Source: JALONO01 sp038209965 (GTDB taxonomy: Bacteria; Bacteroidota; Bacteroidia; Cytophagales; Thermoflexibacteraceae). Taken from it: a DNA stretch of 48,983 nt. The notes under the pieces are model-generated. The model saw only the letters and a program-made list of their open reading frames with translations, did not search any database and had not been told where the DNA came from. Positions within the stretch are counted from its first letter, which is position 1. Every line of letters begins with the position of its first letter. The stretch is from assembly GCA_038209965.1 (NCBI GenBank), contig JBBQXF010000023.1, forward strand, positions 1-48,983, in the 5' to 3' direction. Shown here one piece after another: positions 35,713 through 43,993 of this stretch. The translations under genes and the position numbers were made by a program.

Positions 35713-36513
35713 TTATCGCCAATAAAGCACCACCGCTACCGCCCCAATAACAAGGCAATAAACGGCAAAATAGATCAGTTTGCCCCGTTTCACCAAGTCA
35801 ATCATCAATCGGCAAGCGAATAGACCAGTCAAAAAAGCGGTCAAAAAGCCCGCGCCAAGCACGGGGATTGAAATACCATCTACATTTGCTGGGGCTTCCA
35901 AATAGTCTTTGAACTCGAGCAAAGTAGCGCCAAAAATGGGGGGCAGCACCATCAAGAAAGAGAACCGGGCCGCTTTGGCTTTGTCCACTCCAACAATGAG
36001 CGCAGTGGCAATGGTGGATCCCGAGCGCGATACGCCCGGCAAAATGGCCACTGCTTGGGCCAAACCTATTATGATTGCTTTGCCAAAAGTCACATCTGTT
36101 GGGTGGGCTGGCTTGATGATCGTGGTCAAAAACAGGAGGAACCCGGTGACCATAAGCATGGCCCCCACCAACAAAATATCACCTTCGAAAAAACCCTCGA
36201 CCTCTTTTTTGAAAAATAGCCCCACAATGCCCACGGGGATCATCGAAAGCACAATTTTGGCCGCAAACTGGGTCGATTCATTCCACTGGAACTTGAACAG
36301 GTCGCGCAGGATCTGGCCAATATCTTTCCAAAATACTAGGATAGTGCTCAAAGCAGTGGCCGCATGGACTACTACCGAAAAAAGTAGGTTTTCGGAACCC
36401 AAATCGGTTTTGAGCAGGGCCTTGCCCAGCTCTATGTGCCCGCTGCTGCTCACCGGCAAAAACTCGGTCAATCCTTGGATAATGCCTAATACAACCGCTT
36501 CAAAAATAGACAT
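35713..36513 (-). CDS. uppP: Undecaprenyl-diphosphatase
   Basis: Membrane enzyme recycling undecaprenyl pyrophosphate to the monophosphate carrier for peptidoglycan and other envelope polymers; extra copies confer bacitracin resistance. The 266-residue product contains both family motifs, GLTEFLPVSSSGHIELGKAL and LPGVSRSGSTIATALIVG, and about eight hydrophobic segments. It starts 6 bases after the DUF3098 gene, so it is the last gene of a ftsX - DUF3098 - uppP operon. In many Bacteroidota truB follows, but here a gap and an ABC transporter are found instead. Confidence 0.95.
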   Translation of the reverse strand: MSIFEAVVLGIIQGLTEFLPVSSSGHIELGKALLKTDLGSENLLFSVVVHAATALSTILVFWKDIGQILRDLFKFQWNESTQFAAKIVLSMIPVGIVGLFFKKEVEGFFEGDILLVGAMLMVTGFLLFLTTIIKPAHPTDVTFGKAIIIGLAQAVAILPGVSRSGSTIATALIVGVDKAKAARFSFLMVLPPIFGATLLEFKDYLEAPANVDGISIPVLGAGFLTAFLTGLFACRLMIDLVKRGKLIYFAVYCLVIGAVAVVLYWR

Positions 36514-36519
36514 TGTGGA

Positions 36520-36753
36520 TTAAGAAGACTTCTTGGGTTTGTACAAAATAGCAAAAAACTGGGCTATGAAGCCAATCATGACCACGATGGGGCCCAGCGT
36601 GAGGCCAAAAAAGCCAAAACCGTGCTGCTCCGAATCCATCGCCATGATGGTAAACCCAAGGGCAATCACCCCAACCCCAGCCAACAAAATAATGTAGTTC
36701 AATCTCTCCATAGCGAAGGGAGGCTGCTCTTTATCTAGTTTTACTTTTGACAT
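36520..36753 (-). CDS. DUF3098 small membrane protein
   Basis: A 77-residue protein with two hydrophobic helices (about 17-40 and 49-70) joined by a short loop (MDSEQHGFGFFG). The layout and position between ftsX and uppP identify it as DUF3098, a family common in Bacteroidota with unknown function. The C-terminus is basic (YKPKKSS), suggesting a cytoplasmic tail. It is 43 bases downstream of ftsX and 6 bases upstream of uppP. The link to a cell-division gene and a lipid-carrier recycling gene suggests a role in envelope growth, but this is inference. Confidence 0.88.
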   Translation of the reverse strand: MSKVKLDKEQPPFAMERLNYIILLAGVGVIALGFTIMAMDSEQHGFGFFGLTLGPIVVMIGFIAQFFAILYKPKKSS

Positions 36754-36796
36754 GAGAAAAAATGTATGATTTTAGTATAAAAACAACTGTTTGTAG

Positions 36797-37711
36797 TTAA
36801 TACAATTGATCGAGCGACATCCGTATGAATCGATTGACCGAACGTTTGGCACTCACTACACACACGGTGATGCCCAAAAGCAACAACCCGCCAAGCAACA
36901 GACCAATGAGCAAGGTATCCTGTAAGACTGAGAGTTCGGGCAGCCGCAGGTTTACGTAAAATAATGTGGCCACCAGCAGTCCATCGGCGATCAATCCGCC
37001 CAGCAAGCCATGTAAGGCTGATTTGAACAAAAAAGGCCGCGTAATGAAGGCTGAAGTCGCCCCGACCAATTGCATGCTCCTGATCAAAAAACGCTGCGAG
37101 AACATGACTAACTTAATCGAACTATCAATTAACATTCCCACTACAATCAAGAGAACAACGGCAAAAACGGCAATCTGTGCCTCGGCTCGGACAATATTAT
37201 CATTGATTTCATTAACCACGCTTTCCACGTACACTACTTCATAAATGCCCGCCATTTCCTGCAATTCTTGGCGAATTTGAAGCAATTTTTGATTGTCGTA
37301 ATATTCGCTTTTGATATTGATTACATAGGAACTGCGAAGAGGATTTTCACCAACAAATTGGACGAAATTTTCACCAGTTTCTTTCATCATGTCTTGGGCA
37401 GCCTTCTCTTTAGAGATAAAAAAAACCCGGGGACTACCATCTTTGCTGTCCACAAAACGCGAAACGGCCAAATACTGCCCAATATTGACTTTGAGACTAT
37501 CACTGACATATTTGTCCAAAAAAACTTGAACCTCAAAGTTTTTTTGGATCAAACGTTTGAGTTGATTTGCATGGAGCACAAATGACGCGAATGCACCGAT
37601 CAAAAACAGTGCAACGGCAATACTAACCACAACACTTGATCCAGGGTAGCTCCCAAGACGTTTGGAGGTAGTGACTGGGGATATGGGGGGTAAAGCCTTG
37701 CGCCTGGTCAT
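36797..37711 (-). CDS. ftsX: FtsX-like permease (cell-division ABC transporter subunit)
   Basis: Membrane subunit that, with the ATPase FtsE, controls periplasmic cell-wall hydrolases at division. The 304 residues show the FtsX plan: one transmembrane segment near 27-48, a periplasmic domain (~50-190) containing VQVFLDKYVSDS and YEVVYVESVVNEIN, then three C-terminal segments (~183-205, 233-253, 263-287). The block MFSQRFLIRSMQLVGATSAF is the cytoplasmic coupling region. ftsE is not adjacent, as in many Bacteroidota. It leads the operon with DUF3098 and uppP from a promoter at 37734-37765. Confidence 0.92.
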   Translation of the reverse strand: MTRRKALPPISPVTTSKRLGSYPGSSVVVSIAVALFLIGAFASFVLHANQLKRLIQKNFEVQVFLDKYVSDSLKVNIGQYLAVSRFVDSKDGSPRVFFISKEKAAQDMMKETGENFVQFVGENPLRSSYVINIKSEYYDNQKLLQIRQELQEMAGIYEVVYVESVVNEINDNIVRAEAQIAVFAVVLLIVVGMLIDSSIKLVMFSQRFLIRSMQLVGATSAFITRPFLFKSALHGLLGGLIADGLLVATLFYVNLRLPELSVLQDTLLIGLLLGGLLLLGITVCVVSAKRSVNRFIRMSLDQLY

Positions 37712-37728
37712 TCTGTGTGTTACATTTG
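37698..37728 (+). promoter_or_regulatory. Promoter of the TolB/PD40-like gene
   Basis: TTG (37698-37700), a 20-base spacer and TACATTTG (37721-37728) fit the Bacteroidota consensus. The ATG is at 37789, implying a ~55-base leader. The -33 part lies inside the first codons of ftsX. Confidence 0.6.
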
Positions 37729-37733
37729 CGCAA

Positions 37734-37765
37734 CAAAAGTAGTCTTATTTTTCAGAACTTATCAA
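37734..37765 (-). promoter_or_regulatory. Promoter of the ftsX operon
   Basis: Read on the minus strand: TTG (37765-37763), a 21-base spacer and TACTTTTG (37741-37734). The ftsX ATG is at 37711. Its -7 box is only 5 bases from the -7 box of the divergent promoter, so the two start regions overlap. Confidence 0.6.
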
Positions 37766-37788
37766 AAACCAGTTTTCAATTCTCCAAA

Positions 37789-38925
37789 ATGGAAAAAATC
37801 ATATTTAAGTTATTCCTTCCGCTACTGGCCCTGGGTATAATCGGGGCAGTCACCTATCCTACTTTACCCGCTGGGCCAATCCCCGGACGCAACTCCACTA
37901 TTGGTTCAAACCCATTGCTGGCCGATACTTTGGTCTATCCTGAAGAAAAGCATTTTGCCAATGTGCGCCAGCTTACTTTTGGGGGCGATAATGCCGAAGC
38001 TTACTTCAGCTTTGACAGTAAAAAAATTGTTTTTCAATCTAATTACAAAATTTGGGGCCTCGAGTGTGACCAGATTTTTTATTACGATCTCTATGCCGGG
38101 GGCGATATGGCCAACGGTCGCCCGCAGATGATCAGCACTTCCAAGGGCCGGACCACCTGCGCGTATTTTATGCCGGGCGATTCACTCATTCTTTACGGAT
38201 CCACCCACAAGGGGGGCGATGCCTGCCCAATCAGCCCGCCCCGCGATGGGGGCAAATATGTCTGGTCCATCAATGATGATTATGACATCTTCGTGGCTGA
38301 CCTCAAGGGCAACATGCGCAAACAATTGACCAAGACCAAGGGCTACGACGCCGAAGCAACGGTATCACCCAAAGGCGATAAAATTGTTTTCACCTCTACC
38401 CGTTCTGGCGATCTGGAGCTATGGACCATGAACATCGACGGCAGCAAGCCCAAGCAAGTGACCAAAGGGCTCGGCTACGACGGCGGGGCGTTTTTCTCGC
38501 CCGATGGCAAGCAACTGGTGTTCCGGGCCTCCCGCCCCAAAACTCCGGCTGATGTTAAAGAGTACAAAGATTTGCTCAAACAAGGGCTGGTCCAACCGAC
38601 TAATATGGAACTTTACGTGTGCAATGTGGACGGCTCCAACCTGCGCCGGCTCACCAATTTGGGGAAGGCCAACTGGGCTCCGTTTTTCCACCCTTCGGGC
38701 AAGAAACTTTTGTTCAGCTCAAACCATAAATCCAGCCGAGGCTACCAATTTAACATCTATATGATCAACTTGGACGGCACTGGGCTTCAGCAAGTGACCT
38801 ACGACAAAGTATTTGACTCTTTCCCCATGTTTTCGCCCGATGGCAAGAAGTTGATTTTCAGCTCGAACCGCAATAATCGGGGCACCCGCGACACCAACTT
38901 GTTCATTGCCGATTGGGTGGACTAG
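37789..38925 (+). CDS. Exported TolB-like beta-propeller (PD40/WD40-like) protein
   Basis: A 378-residue protein with an N-terminal membrane anchor or signal (IFKLFLPLLALGIIGAVTY, 5-23). The body is built from PD40 repeats, for example YFSFDSKKIVFQS, ATVSPKGDKIVFTSTRSGDL, AFFSPDGKQLVFRASR, FFHPSGKKLLFSSN and MFSPDGKKLIFSSNR, each followed by a strand naming amounts such as LWTMNIDG. This predicts a six-bladed propeller in the periplasm or at the cell surface. TolB and peptidase-associated propellers share these repeats, but no tol/pal genes or peptidase domain are present, so function is open. Start at 37789 chosen because the upstream frame to 37717 crosses the promoter. Confidence 0.88.
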   Translation: MEKIIFKLFLPLLALGIIGAVTYPTLPAGPIPGRNSTIGSNPLLADTLVYPEEKHFANVRQLTFGGDNAEAYFSFDSKKIVFQSNYKIWGLECDQIFYYDLYAGGDMANGRPQMISTSKGRTTCAYFMPGDSLILYGSTHKGGDACPISPPRDGGKYVWSINDDYDIFVADLKGNMRKQLTKTKGYDAEATVSPKGDKIVFTSTRSGDLELWTMNIDGSKPKQVTKGLGYDGGAFFSPDGKQLVFRASRPKTPADVKEYKDLLKQGLVQPTNMELYVCNVDGSNLRRLTNLGKANWAPFFHPSGKKLLFSSNHKSSRGYQFNIYMINLDGTGLQQVTYDKVFDSFPMFSPDGKKLIFSSNRNNRGTRDTNLFIADWVD

Positions 38926-38951
38926 GTGACATAATAGACCATAAGCACATA

Positions 38952-38990
38952 AAAGTGGCAACTATTCCCGAAATAGTTGCCACTTTCGCT
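38952..38990 (+). terminator. Strong terminator hairpin after the TolB-like gene
   Basis: AAAGTGGCAACTATT (38952-38966) and AATAGTTGCCACTTT (38972-38986) form a perfect 15-bp stem with a 5-base loop, followed by CGCTTTTC. It lies 26 bases after the stop codon and could work in both directions. Confidence 0.75.
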
Positions 38991-39231
38991 TTTCAAAGCC
39001 CAGCCAAAACAGACTCCTTTTGGCCCAACAACAATAAGCTATTGCCTCTATTACTTGGATTTAGGCGGGAAAACAATCTCTCGGGTTCAAAGATCTATAA
39101 GGCTGCAAAGTACCAACGTTTTACGTGAACCCATTAGGATCTCATTTAATACGATAAATTATATTTCCATCAATACATTATCCATTGGGATAAAGCACAA
39201 AAATCATCAGCCCAGTTGCGAGTTAACAACA
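38991..39231. other. Gene-free segment between two terminators
   Basis: Part of the 458-base gap between convergent genes (38926-39383). It is AT-rich with no convincing open frame, promoter or RNA gene. The short forward open frames across it have no recognisable features. Confidence 0.6.
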
Positions 39232-39264
39232 AAAGTCCCCACCAACTAAGCTGGTGGGGACTTT
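39232..39264 (-). terminator. Terminator hairpin on the helicase side
   Basis: AAAGTCCCCACCA (39232-39244) and TGGTGGGGACTTT (39252-39264) form a perfect 13-bp stem with a 7-base loop. On the minus strand it is followed by TGTTGTTAAC after a T run, so it probably ends the helicase transcript about 120 bases past the stop codon. Confidence 0.65.
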
Positions 39265-39383
39265 GTGAATGATGCCTGACGGTATGACTTGGGAAAGTTG
39301 GAGACCAACTCTGTGAAAATCAAGGGTGTCAAGCGTGTTTGTCACGCTAGGTGATTTTGCCTTGAGCAGTGAGTAAGACCTGA

Positions 39384-41120
39384 CTAGTCTTTGGCCACTT
39401 CCAAGTTCACTTTGCGGCCTTTGATCATTTTGTTGTCCATCACATTCATCACGATGCGCACGTCTTGCTCGGCGATTTCAACAAAAGAGAATTTATCAAA
39501 TACTTCAATGGCACCTACATTCTTGCCTTGGATTCCGGTCTCGCCGGTCACCGCGCCCAAGATATCACCCTTGTTCACCTTCTGCTGCTTGCCCACATTG
39601 ATGAAAATCTTGATCATTTTCTGGGAATCAAACTTGCGTTCAGAAAACCGCTCGCTGGAGCGTTCACGGTCTCCCCCACTGCGCTCGCTGCGACCACCCC
39701 GCTCAAAGCGTTCATTGCGGCCACCGCGTTCGTTGCGGTCATTGCGATCAAAGCGGCTGCTGCTCCCACGTTCGCGATCGCGATCCCGTGAGTTGACATC
39801 AACTTCATCCACTGGGCTTTTGCTTTCTTGGGCATCGCCGGTCACCAAACGAACCAGGGCGGCAGCAATGTGCTCCAAGCTCAGGCCTTCGGTCACCAAC
39901 ATGTCCAGCATCGGCTGGTATTTTTCCAAACCACCTTTTTCTACCTCGGCCTTCAAGGTCTCGGCAAAACGGGCTTGGCGCAGAATCGCAATTTCTTTGG
40001 TCGTTGGGATAGTGCCTTCCTCTACCTTTGACTTGGTAAAGCGCTCAATTTCCCGCAATTTACCGGTTTCCCGGGCGGAAACGAAGCTGAACGACATTCC
40101 GCTGCGGCCCGCCCGGCCAGTACGGCCAATCCGGTGAACATACAATTCGATGTCATGGGGAATGTCATAGTTGAACACCGCGTCCACCCCGGTAACATCA
40201 ATTCCACGGGCTGCCACATCGGTAGCAATCAACATATTGACATTACTGTTGCGAAACTTGTTCATCACAATAGAGCGCTGGCTTTGTTTCAGGTCGCCGT
40301 GCAAGCCCTCGGCGTTCAGGCCGCGCAGTTGCAGTGCTTCCACCAGTTCATCCACTTGCCGTTTGGTGTTACAGAACACGAGCATCAATTTGAGGTCGTG
40401 CTTCTCGATCAAGCGGGCCATCAATTCTACCCGTTGACTGCTCTTTACCATAAAATAGTATTGGGCAATGGTCGAGGCCGTAACAGTGGCTTTGGCAATT
40501 TTGACGTGGGCTGGATCGTCCAAAAACTTTTTGGTCAATTCCAGGATGGGGTTTGGCATGGTGGCCGAGAACAACATAGTCTGGCGCTCATCCGGTACTT
40601 TGGACAGGATATCCACCATGTCGTCATAGAAGCCCATGTTCAACATTTCATCGGCTTCATCGAGCACCACAAACCGAACATTGTTCAATTTGAGTGAACC
40701 ACGACCAATGTGGTCAATCACCCGGCCGGGAGTTCCGACGACAATTTGCGCACCCCGACGGAGTTCGCGGTTTTGCCGCTCGTAAGAATCACCGCCATAG
40801 ATCGCTACTATATTTAGATCTTCGGTGAATTTCGCCAATTTCTTCAACTCCTCACATACCTGAACAGCCAGTTCACGGGTGGGCAACAATACAATTGCCT
40901 GAGTGTTGCGGCTGTTGGTGTCAATTTTTTCAATGACAGGGATGCCGAAAGCGGCGGTCTTACCAGTACCAGTTTGGGCTTGGCCCAGCACATCGCGGCC
41001 TTCCATCGCAAAAGGGATGGCCTGGGTTTGGATGGCAGTAGCGGTGGTAAAACCCATGTCCGCAACCGCCTTTTGCACTGCTGCCGATAAAGGCAACGCG
41101 CTGAAAAGGATGTTTTCCAT
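39384..41120 (-). CDS. DEAD-box RNA helicase (DeaD/CsdA-like)
   Basis: ATP-dependent RNA helicase of 578 residues, expected in ribosome assembly, cold adaptation or mRNA decay. The core carries AQTGTGKTAAFGIP (motif I, ~47-60), PTRELAVQV (Ia), VLDEADEMLNMGF (II), LFSATMP (III), ATDVAARGIDV (V) and HRIGRTGRAGRSG (VI). A low-complexity linker rich in Arg, Asp, Glu and Ser (~430-495) leads to a DbpA-type RNA-binding fold near 500-575 (KIFINVGKQQKVNKGDI, then GAVTG). Its leader is structured (41147-41221) and its 3' end is marked by a terminator hairpin. Confidence 0.93.
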   Translation of the reverse strand: MENILFSALPLSAAVQKAVADMGFTTATAIQTQAIPFAMEGRDVLGQAQTGTGKTAAFGIPVIEKIDTNSRNTQAIVLLPTRELAVQVCEELKKLAKFTEDLNIVAIYGGDSYERQNRELRRGAQIVVGTPGRVIDHIGRGSLKLNNVRFVVLDEADEMLNMGFYDDMVDILSKVPDERQTMLFSATMPNPILELTKKFLDDPAHVKIAKATVTASTIAQYYFMVKSSQRVELMARLIEKHDLKLMLVFCNTKRQVDELVEALQLRGLNAEGLHGDLKQSQRSIVMNKFRNSNVNMLIATDVAARGIDVTGVDAVFNYDIPHDIELYVHRIGRTGRAGRSGMSFSFVSARETGKLREIERFTKSKVEEGTIPTTKEIAILRQARFAETLKAEVEKGGLEKYQPMLDMLVTEGLSLEHIAAALVRLVTGDAQESKSPVDEVDVNSRDRDRERGSSSRFDRNDRNERGGRNERFERGGRSERSGGDRERSSERFSERKFDSQKMIKIFINVGKQQKVNKGDILGAVTGETGIQGKNVGAIEVFDKFSFVEIAEQDVRIVMNVMDNKMIKGRKVNLEVAKD

Positions 41121-41146
41121 TAAATAGAAAAAATGATAAAATTAAG

Positions 41147-41221
41147 TAGTACAAACTTCTGGGGGAGAGGACAATATCATTACCTTGCTACCTAGCACAT
41201 GGTATTGAATTGTTTGTACTA
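41147..41221 (-). promoter_or_regulatory. Structured leader element of the helicase gene
   Basis: The outer arms TAGTACAAAC (41147-41156) and GTTTGTACTA (41212-41221) are a perfect 10-bp inverted repeat. Inside, ACAATaTCAtTACC (41171-41184) can pair imperfectly with GGTAtTGAaTTGT (41201-41212), and TGCTA/TAGCA (41186-41197) forms the apex. The element lies 27 bases upstream of the start codon and 141 bases past the end of the TPR gene. Its role is inferred; regulation of a cold-inducible type helicase is plausible. Confidence 0.55.
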
Positions 41222-41362
41222 AACTCGTTAATACAAAGAAGCCAACAAGGTGGGATACTATCGTGCCCTAGACACATAATCGTGGCACAAAATTGAAGTA
41301 TTCATTTCACAAAACCAAACTGTTATTGAAAATAATTAATAATTTAACAAAAAACTTCCAAT

Positions 41363-42406
41363 TTAAGGGCAATTCGGTAGCATTTCGGCGATTTTGGCCC
41401 GTTCTTTCTGGGCCAAGGACAATTTCCACTCTTGACAAGCCTCCTTTTTTTGTTGGTTGGCCAAGTAAGCACACCCCAAGTAATAATGAATGTCATCAGT
41501 TTGGGGGTTGGCCGTTTGGGATTTTCGGAGCCACTCCAACGCCGGCCCGGCTTGGCCCGATTGCAAATACCAAATTCCCTGGTTGCGCAGGGCCCACGGG
41601 TTTTGCTCATCATAATAGAGCGACAGATCCAAGTCGGCGCGCGCCCCGGCCAGATCTTTCAGTTGGATTTTGACAAACGCCCGGTTGTTCAAGTAATATG
41701 GCTGCTTGCCCTGAATGCCAATCGCTTGGTCGAACAGCGGCAAGGCTTCTGCATAATTGCCCTGCTGGGTCAGCAGCAAACCCAGGTTGTTGAGCGCAAA
41801 GTCTTGACGGGGGGCAATGGCCAAGGCTTTGCGAAAATCTTGTTGGGCTTCCGGCCATTTCTTCTGGCTGAAATAGACCGTGCCCCGATTGATGTACGGT
41901 TCGGCTGCATTGGGGGCCAAACGAACGGCCCGGTTAAAATCGTCGAGCGCTTGCTGGGGCTTGGCCAGTTTGTCCAGTACGGTGCCCCGCTGGAGGAAAA
42001 AAGCCACACTGTCTTGGCGCAGCCGGGCTATGTGATCCAAATCTTGGAGCGCTTCCGGGTAGCGCTCCAGTTCGTACAGGGCCAGGGACCGGTTAAAGTA
42101 CGCATCGGCCAAGGTGCTGTCGGCTCGCAACGCCCGGTCATAATCGACCAGTGCAGCTTCGGTGCGGCCCAGTTTGGCCTTGGCCGCGCCCATGTTGTTC
42201 CACGCTTCGGCAAAAGTGCTGTCATTCCTGACGGCCTCGCCAAACAAGCGGATGGCTTCCTCATATTGCTTTTTTTGGAACAACGCCCGCCCCCGCAAAA
42301 AAAACCGGGAAATGTCATTTTGCTTTTTATCGCCACAAGCGGTCAAACTGGATAACAAAATAATCAGCACAAGATAGTAACTGGCAAAGCGGAATGCGGT
42401 GGGCAT
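41363..42406 (-). CDS. Tetratricopeptide-repeat lipoprotein
   Basis: A 347-residue predicted lipoprotein. The start at 42406 gives a lipoprotein signal MPTAFRFASYYLVLIILLSS ending with the lipobox LTAC and acceptor C24. About eight to nine TPR units follow, for example EAWNNMGAAKAKLGRTEAAL, DAYFNRSLALYELERYPEAL, EPYINRGTVYFSQKKWPEAQ and YYLNNRAFVKIQLKDLAGAR. TPR arrays act as protein-binding scaffolds. The protein should be anchored to an envelope membrane, partner unknown. The helicase gene lies 242 bases downstream on the same strand behind its own structured leader. Confidence 0.9.
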   Translation of the reverse strand: MPTAFRFASYYLVLIILLSSLTACGDKKQNDISRFFLRGRALFQKKQYEEAIRLFGEAVRNDSTFAEAWNNMGAAKAKLGRTEAALVDYDRALRADSTLADAYFNRSLALYELERYPEALQDLDHIARLRQDSVAFFLQRGTVLDKLAKPQQALDDFNRAVRLAPNAAEPYINRGTVYFSQKKWPEAQQDFRKALAIAPRQDFALNNLGLLLTQQGNYAEALPLFDQAIGIQGKQPYYLNNRAFVKIQLKDLAGARADLDLSLYYDEQNPWALRNQGIWYLQSGQAGPALEWLRKSQTANPQTDDIHYYLGCAYLANQQKKEACQEWKLSLAQKERAKIAEMLPNCP

Positions 42407-42478
42407 GGGACTGGGCTGCAAAATTTGATGCAAGGTAGTCGATCTCCCCCTAAGAAAAGCACTGCGCCAGCCCCATTT

Positions 42479-42694
42479 TTAGGGATACAGCATCGGCACA
42501 TTGTGTTCCAAATCGGTAATTTCCAGTTCGTACCAATTGAAATTCCCCGTTTTCAACTGCCAAATCGCCTCTGACTTGAGCAGAACCCTGACACCAGCGA
42601 AAGACCGGTACTCTTGGTTGACAATATGCCATTTTTCTAGCCCGCCGTCGGGTTTTCCGCCCATAAATCGGCCGGTGGTGAAACTGACCGTAGG
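42479..42694 (-). pseudogene. Remnant of a DUF6544/DUF6920-like gene (C-terminal part)
   Basis: The minus strand is open from a TAA at 42697-42695 to the stop at 42479. The encoded ~71 residues look like a genuine protein end: TVSFTTGRFMGGKPDGGLEK, then WHIVNQEYRSFAGVRVLLKS, EAIWQLKTGNFNWYELEITD and LEHNVPMLYP. The pattern of a GVRV strand, EAxWxLxxGxFxWYxLEIT and a short tail resembles, from memory, the C-terminus of DUF6544-type proteins, which are normally several times longer. The homologous-looking sequence ends exactly where an 8-bp inverted repeat begins (TAAAGTAG at 42696-42703, CTACTTTA at 42786-42793). The N-terminal part is not visible in the following 180 bases. A tiny intact gene starting at 42664 is a less likely alternative. 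Confidence 0.5.
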
Positions 42695-42695
42695 T

Positions 42696-42979
42696 TAAAG
42701 TAGCTTGGGCTTATTCGTTGTCGACCAATTGCCATTGAATGAACAGACTAAAGGCCGCAACGCGTTTTACATGATCCAACACAGACTACTTTAGGCGATG
42801 CGAAAGAATTATTACATTGATTTTCAACAAATTAATTTTGCCAACTTTCGATCTGGCGCACTTGCGCAGCGGAGTATACAGATAGCATTTTGCCCGCAAA
42901 AGTCAAATACGACTACTAAATCGGTGGGCTTGAATTCGCAATTATTGTCTATTTTTGGCGACGATCAGTCTCTCTACCC
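42696..42979. other. Gap between the gene remnant and the epimerase gene
   Basis: Holds the TAAAGTAG/CTACTTTA inverted repeat (42696-42793) and the epimerase promoter at 42930-42957. Short open frames here look non-coding. Confidence 0.5.
42930..42957 (+). promoter_or_regulatory. Bacteroidota-type promoter of the epimerase gene
   Basis: TTG (42930-42932), a 17-base spacer and TATTTTTG (42950-42957) match the consensus. The -7 box ends 22 bases before the ATG at 42980. Confidence 0.6.
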
Positions 42980-43993
42980 ATGGAATTAATCTTGCACCGC
43001 CATTTCTTGCGCTTGCGCCACACTTTTACCATTGCCCACGACTCCCGCGATGAACAAGGCACTTTGATTGTTGAACTGCGAGATGGGCCGTTCAGCGGTT
43101 TTGGCGAAGCCACCGACAATAAGTATTACGGGGTTGGTTATGAACAACTGGCCGGGCGATTACAAGCCCTGCGCCCCCAGTTGGCCAATTATATTTTTGC
43201 GGAACCCATTCAGTTTTGGGCCGATATGCAACCACATCTGGGCGGCTTGCCCTTTGCCCAGTGTGCGCTTGATGAAGCCGCCTGCGATCTGTACGGCAAA
43301 AAAATGGGCCAGCCGCTCTATCAACTCTGGGGACTGGATCCCGGCCAAGTACCCATTTCCAATTACACCATCGGGATTGACAAGGTGGAGAAAATGGTGG
43401 CAAAAATGGTGGAATTTCCGTGGCCCATCTATAAAATCAAGCTAGGAACGGATTATGATCTGGACATTGTGCGCGAGCTGCGCCGCCATACCGGGGCGGT
43501 GTTCCGCGTAGATGCCAACTGCGCTTGGACGGCCGACCAAACGATTGAATATTCCCAAGAATTAAAGTCATTAGAAGTTGAATTTATTGAGCAACCCCTC
43601 CCGGCCGATGACTGGACGGGGATGAAAGCGGTGTTCCAGCATTCGGCACTGCCCGTCATTGCCGATGAAAGCTGCATCACTGGCCCCGATGTGGATCGGT
43701 GCGCCGGCTATTTCCACGGCGTCAATATCAAGTTGACCAAATGCGGTGGCCCAACCCCGGCCCGCCGGATGATCGCCCGGGCCAAAGCCTTGGGCATGAA
43801 GGTGATGGTGGGTTGTATGACGGAATCATCGGTCGGGATTTCGGCCATTGGCCACTTGGCTCCCCTGCTCGACTATGTGGACATGGACGGTGCCCTGCTC
43901 ATCACCAATGACCCTGCCACCGGGGTGGAGGTGCTGCCCACTGGCCTGCGCTATGCCCACGAGAACGGGACTGGTGCCCAATTGCGCCGATGA
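42980..43993 (+). CDS. Dipeptide epimerase (L-Ala-D/L-Glu epimerase-like), enolase superfamily
   Basis: Cytoplasmic metal-dependent enzyme of 337 residues that should epimerise dipeptides, classically L-Ala-D-Glu released from peptidoglycan. Enolase-superfamily residues are present: K152 and K154 in YKIKLG, metal ligands D178 (VDAN), E204 (IEQP) and D229 (ADES), and a second catalytic lysine in the NIKLTKCGG block (249-257). The specificity region MVGCMTESSVGISA follows. The fold begins with a capping domain (1-125). The exact dipeptide preference varies within the family and cannot be set here. It is a single gene with its own promoter. Confidence 0.9.
   Translation: MELILHRHFLRLRHTFTIAHDSRDEQGTLIVELRDGPFSGFGEATDNKYYGVGYEQLAGRLQALRPQLANYIFAEPIQFWADMQPHLGGLPFAQCALDEAACDLYGKKMGQPLYQLWGLDPGQVPISNYTIGIDKVEKMVAKMVEFPWPIYKIKLGTDYDLDIVRELRRHTGAVFRVDANCAWTADQTIEYSQELKSLEVEFIEQPLPADDWTGMKAVFQHSALPVIADESCITGPDVDRCAGYFHGVNIKLTKCGGPTPARRMIARAKALGMKVMVGCMTESSVGISAIGHLAPLLDYVDMDGALLITNDPATGVEVLPTGLRYAHENGTGAQLRR

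Noticed and set aside
39265..39383. tRNA-like segment near the helicase 3' end
   Set aside because: No cloverleaf with a TTCGA-type loop could be formed.
42798..42989. 63-codon forward frame before the epimerase
   Set aside because: It spans the epimerase promoter and overlaps its start, with unremarkable composition.
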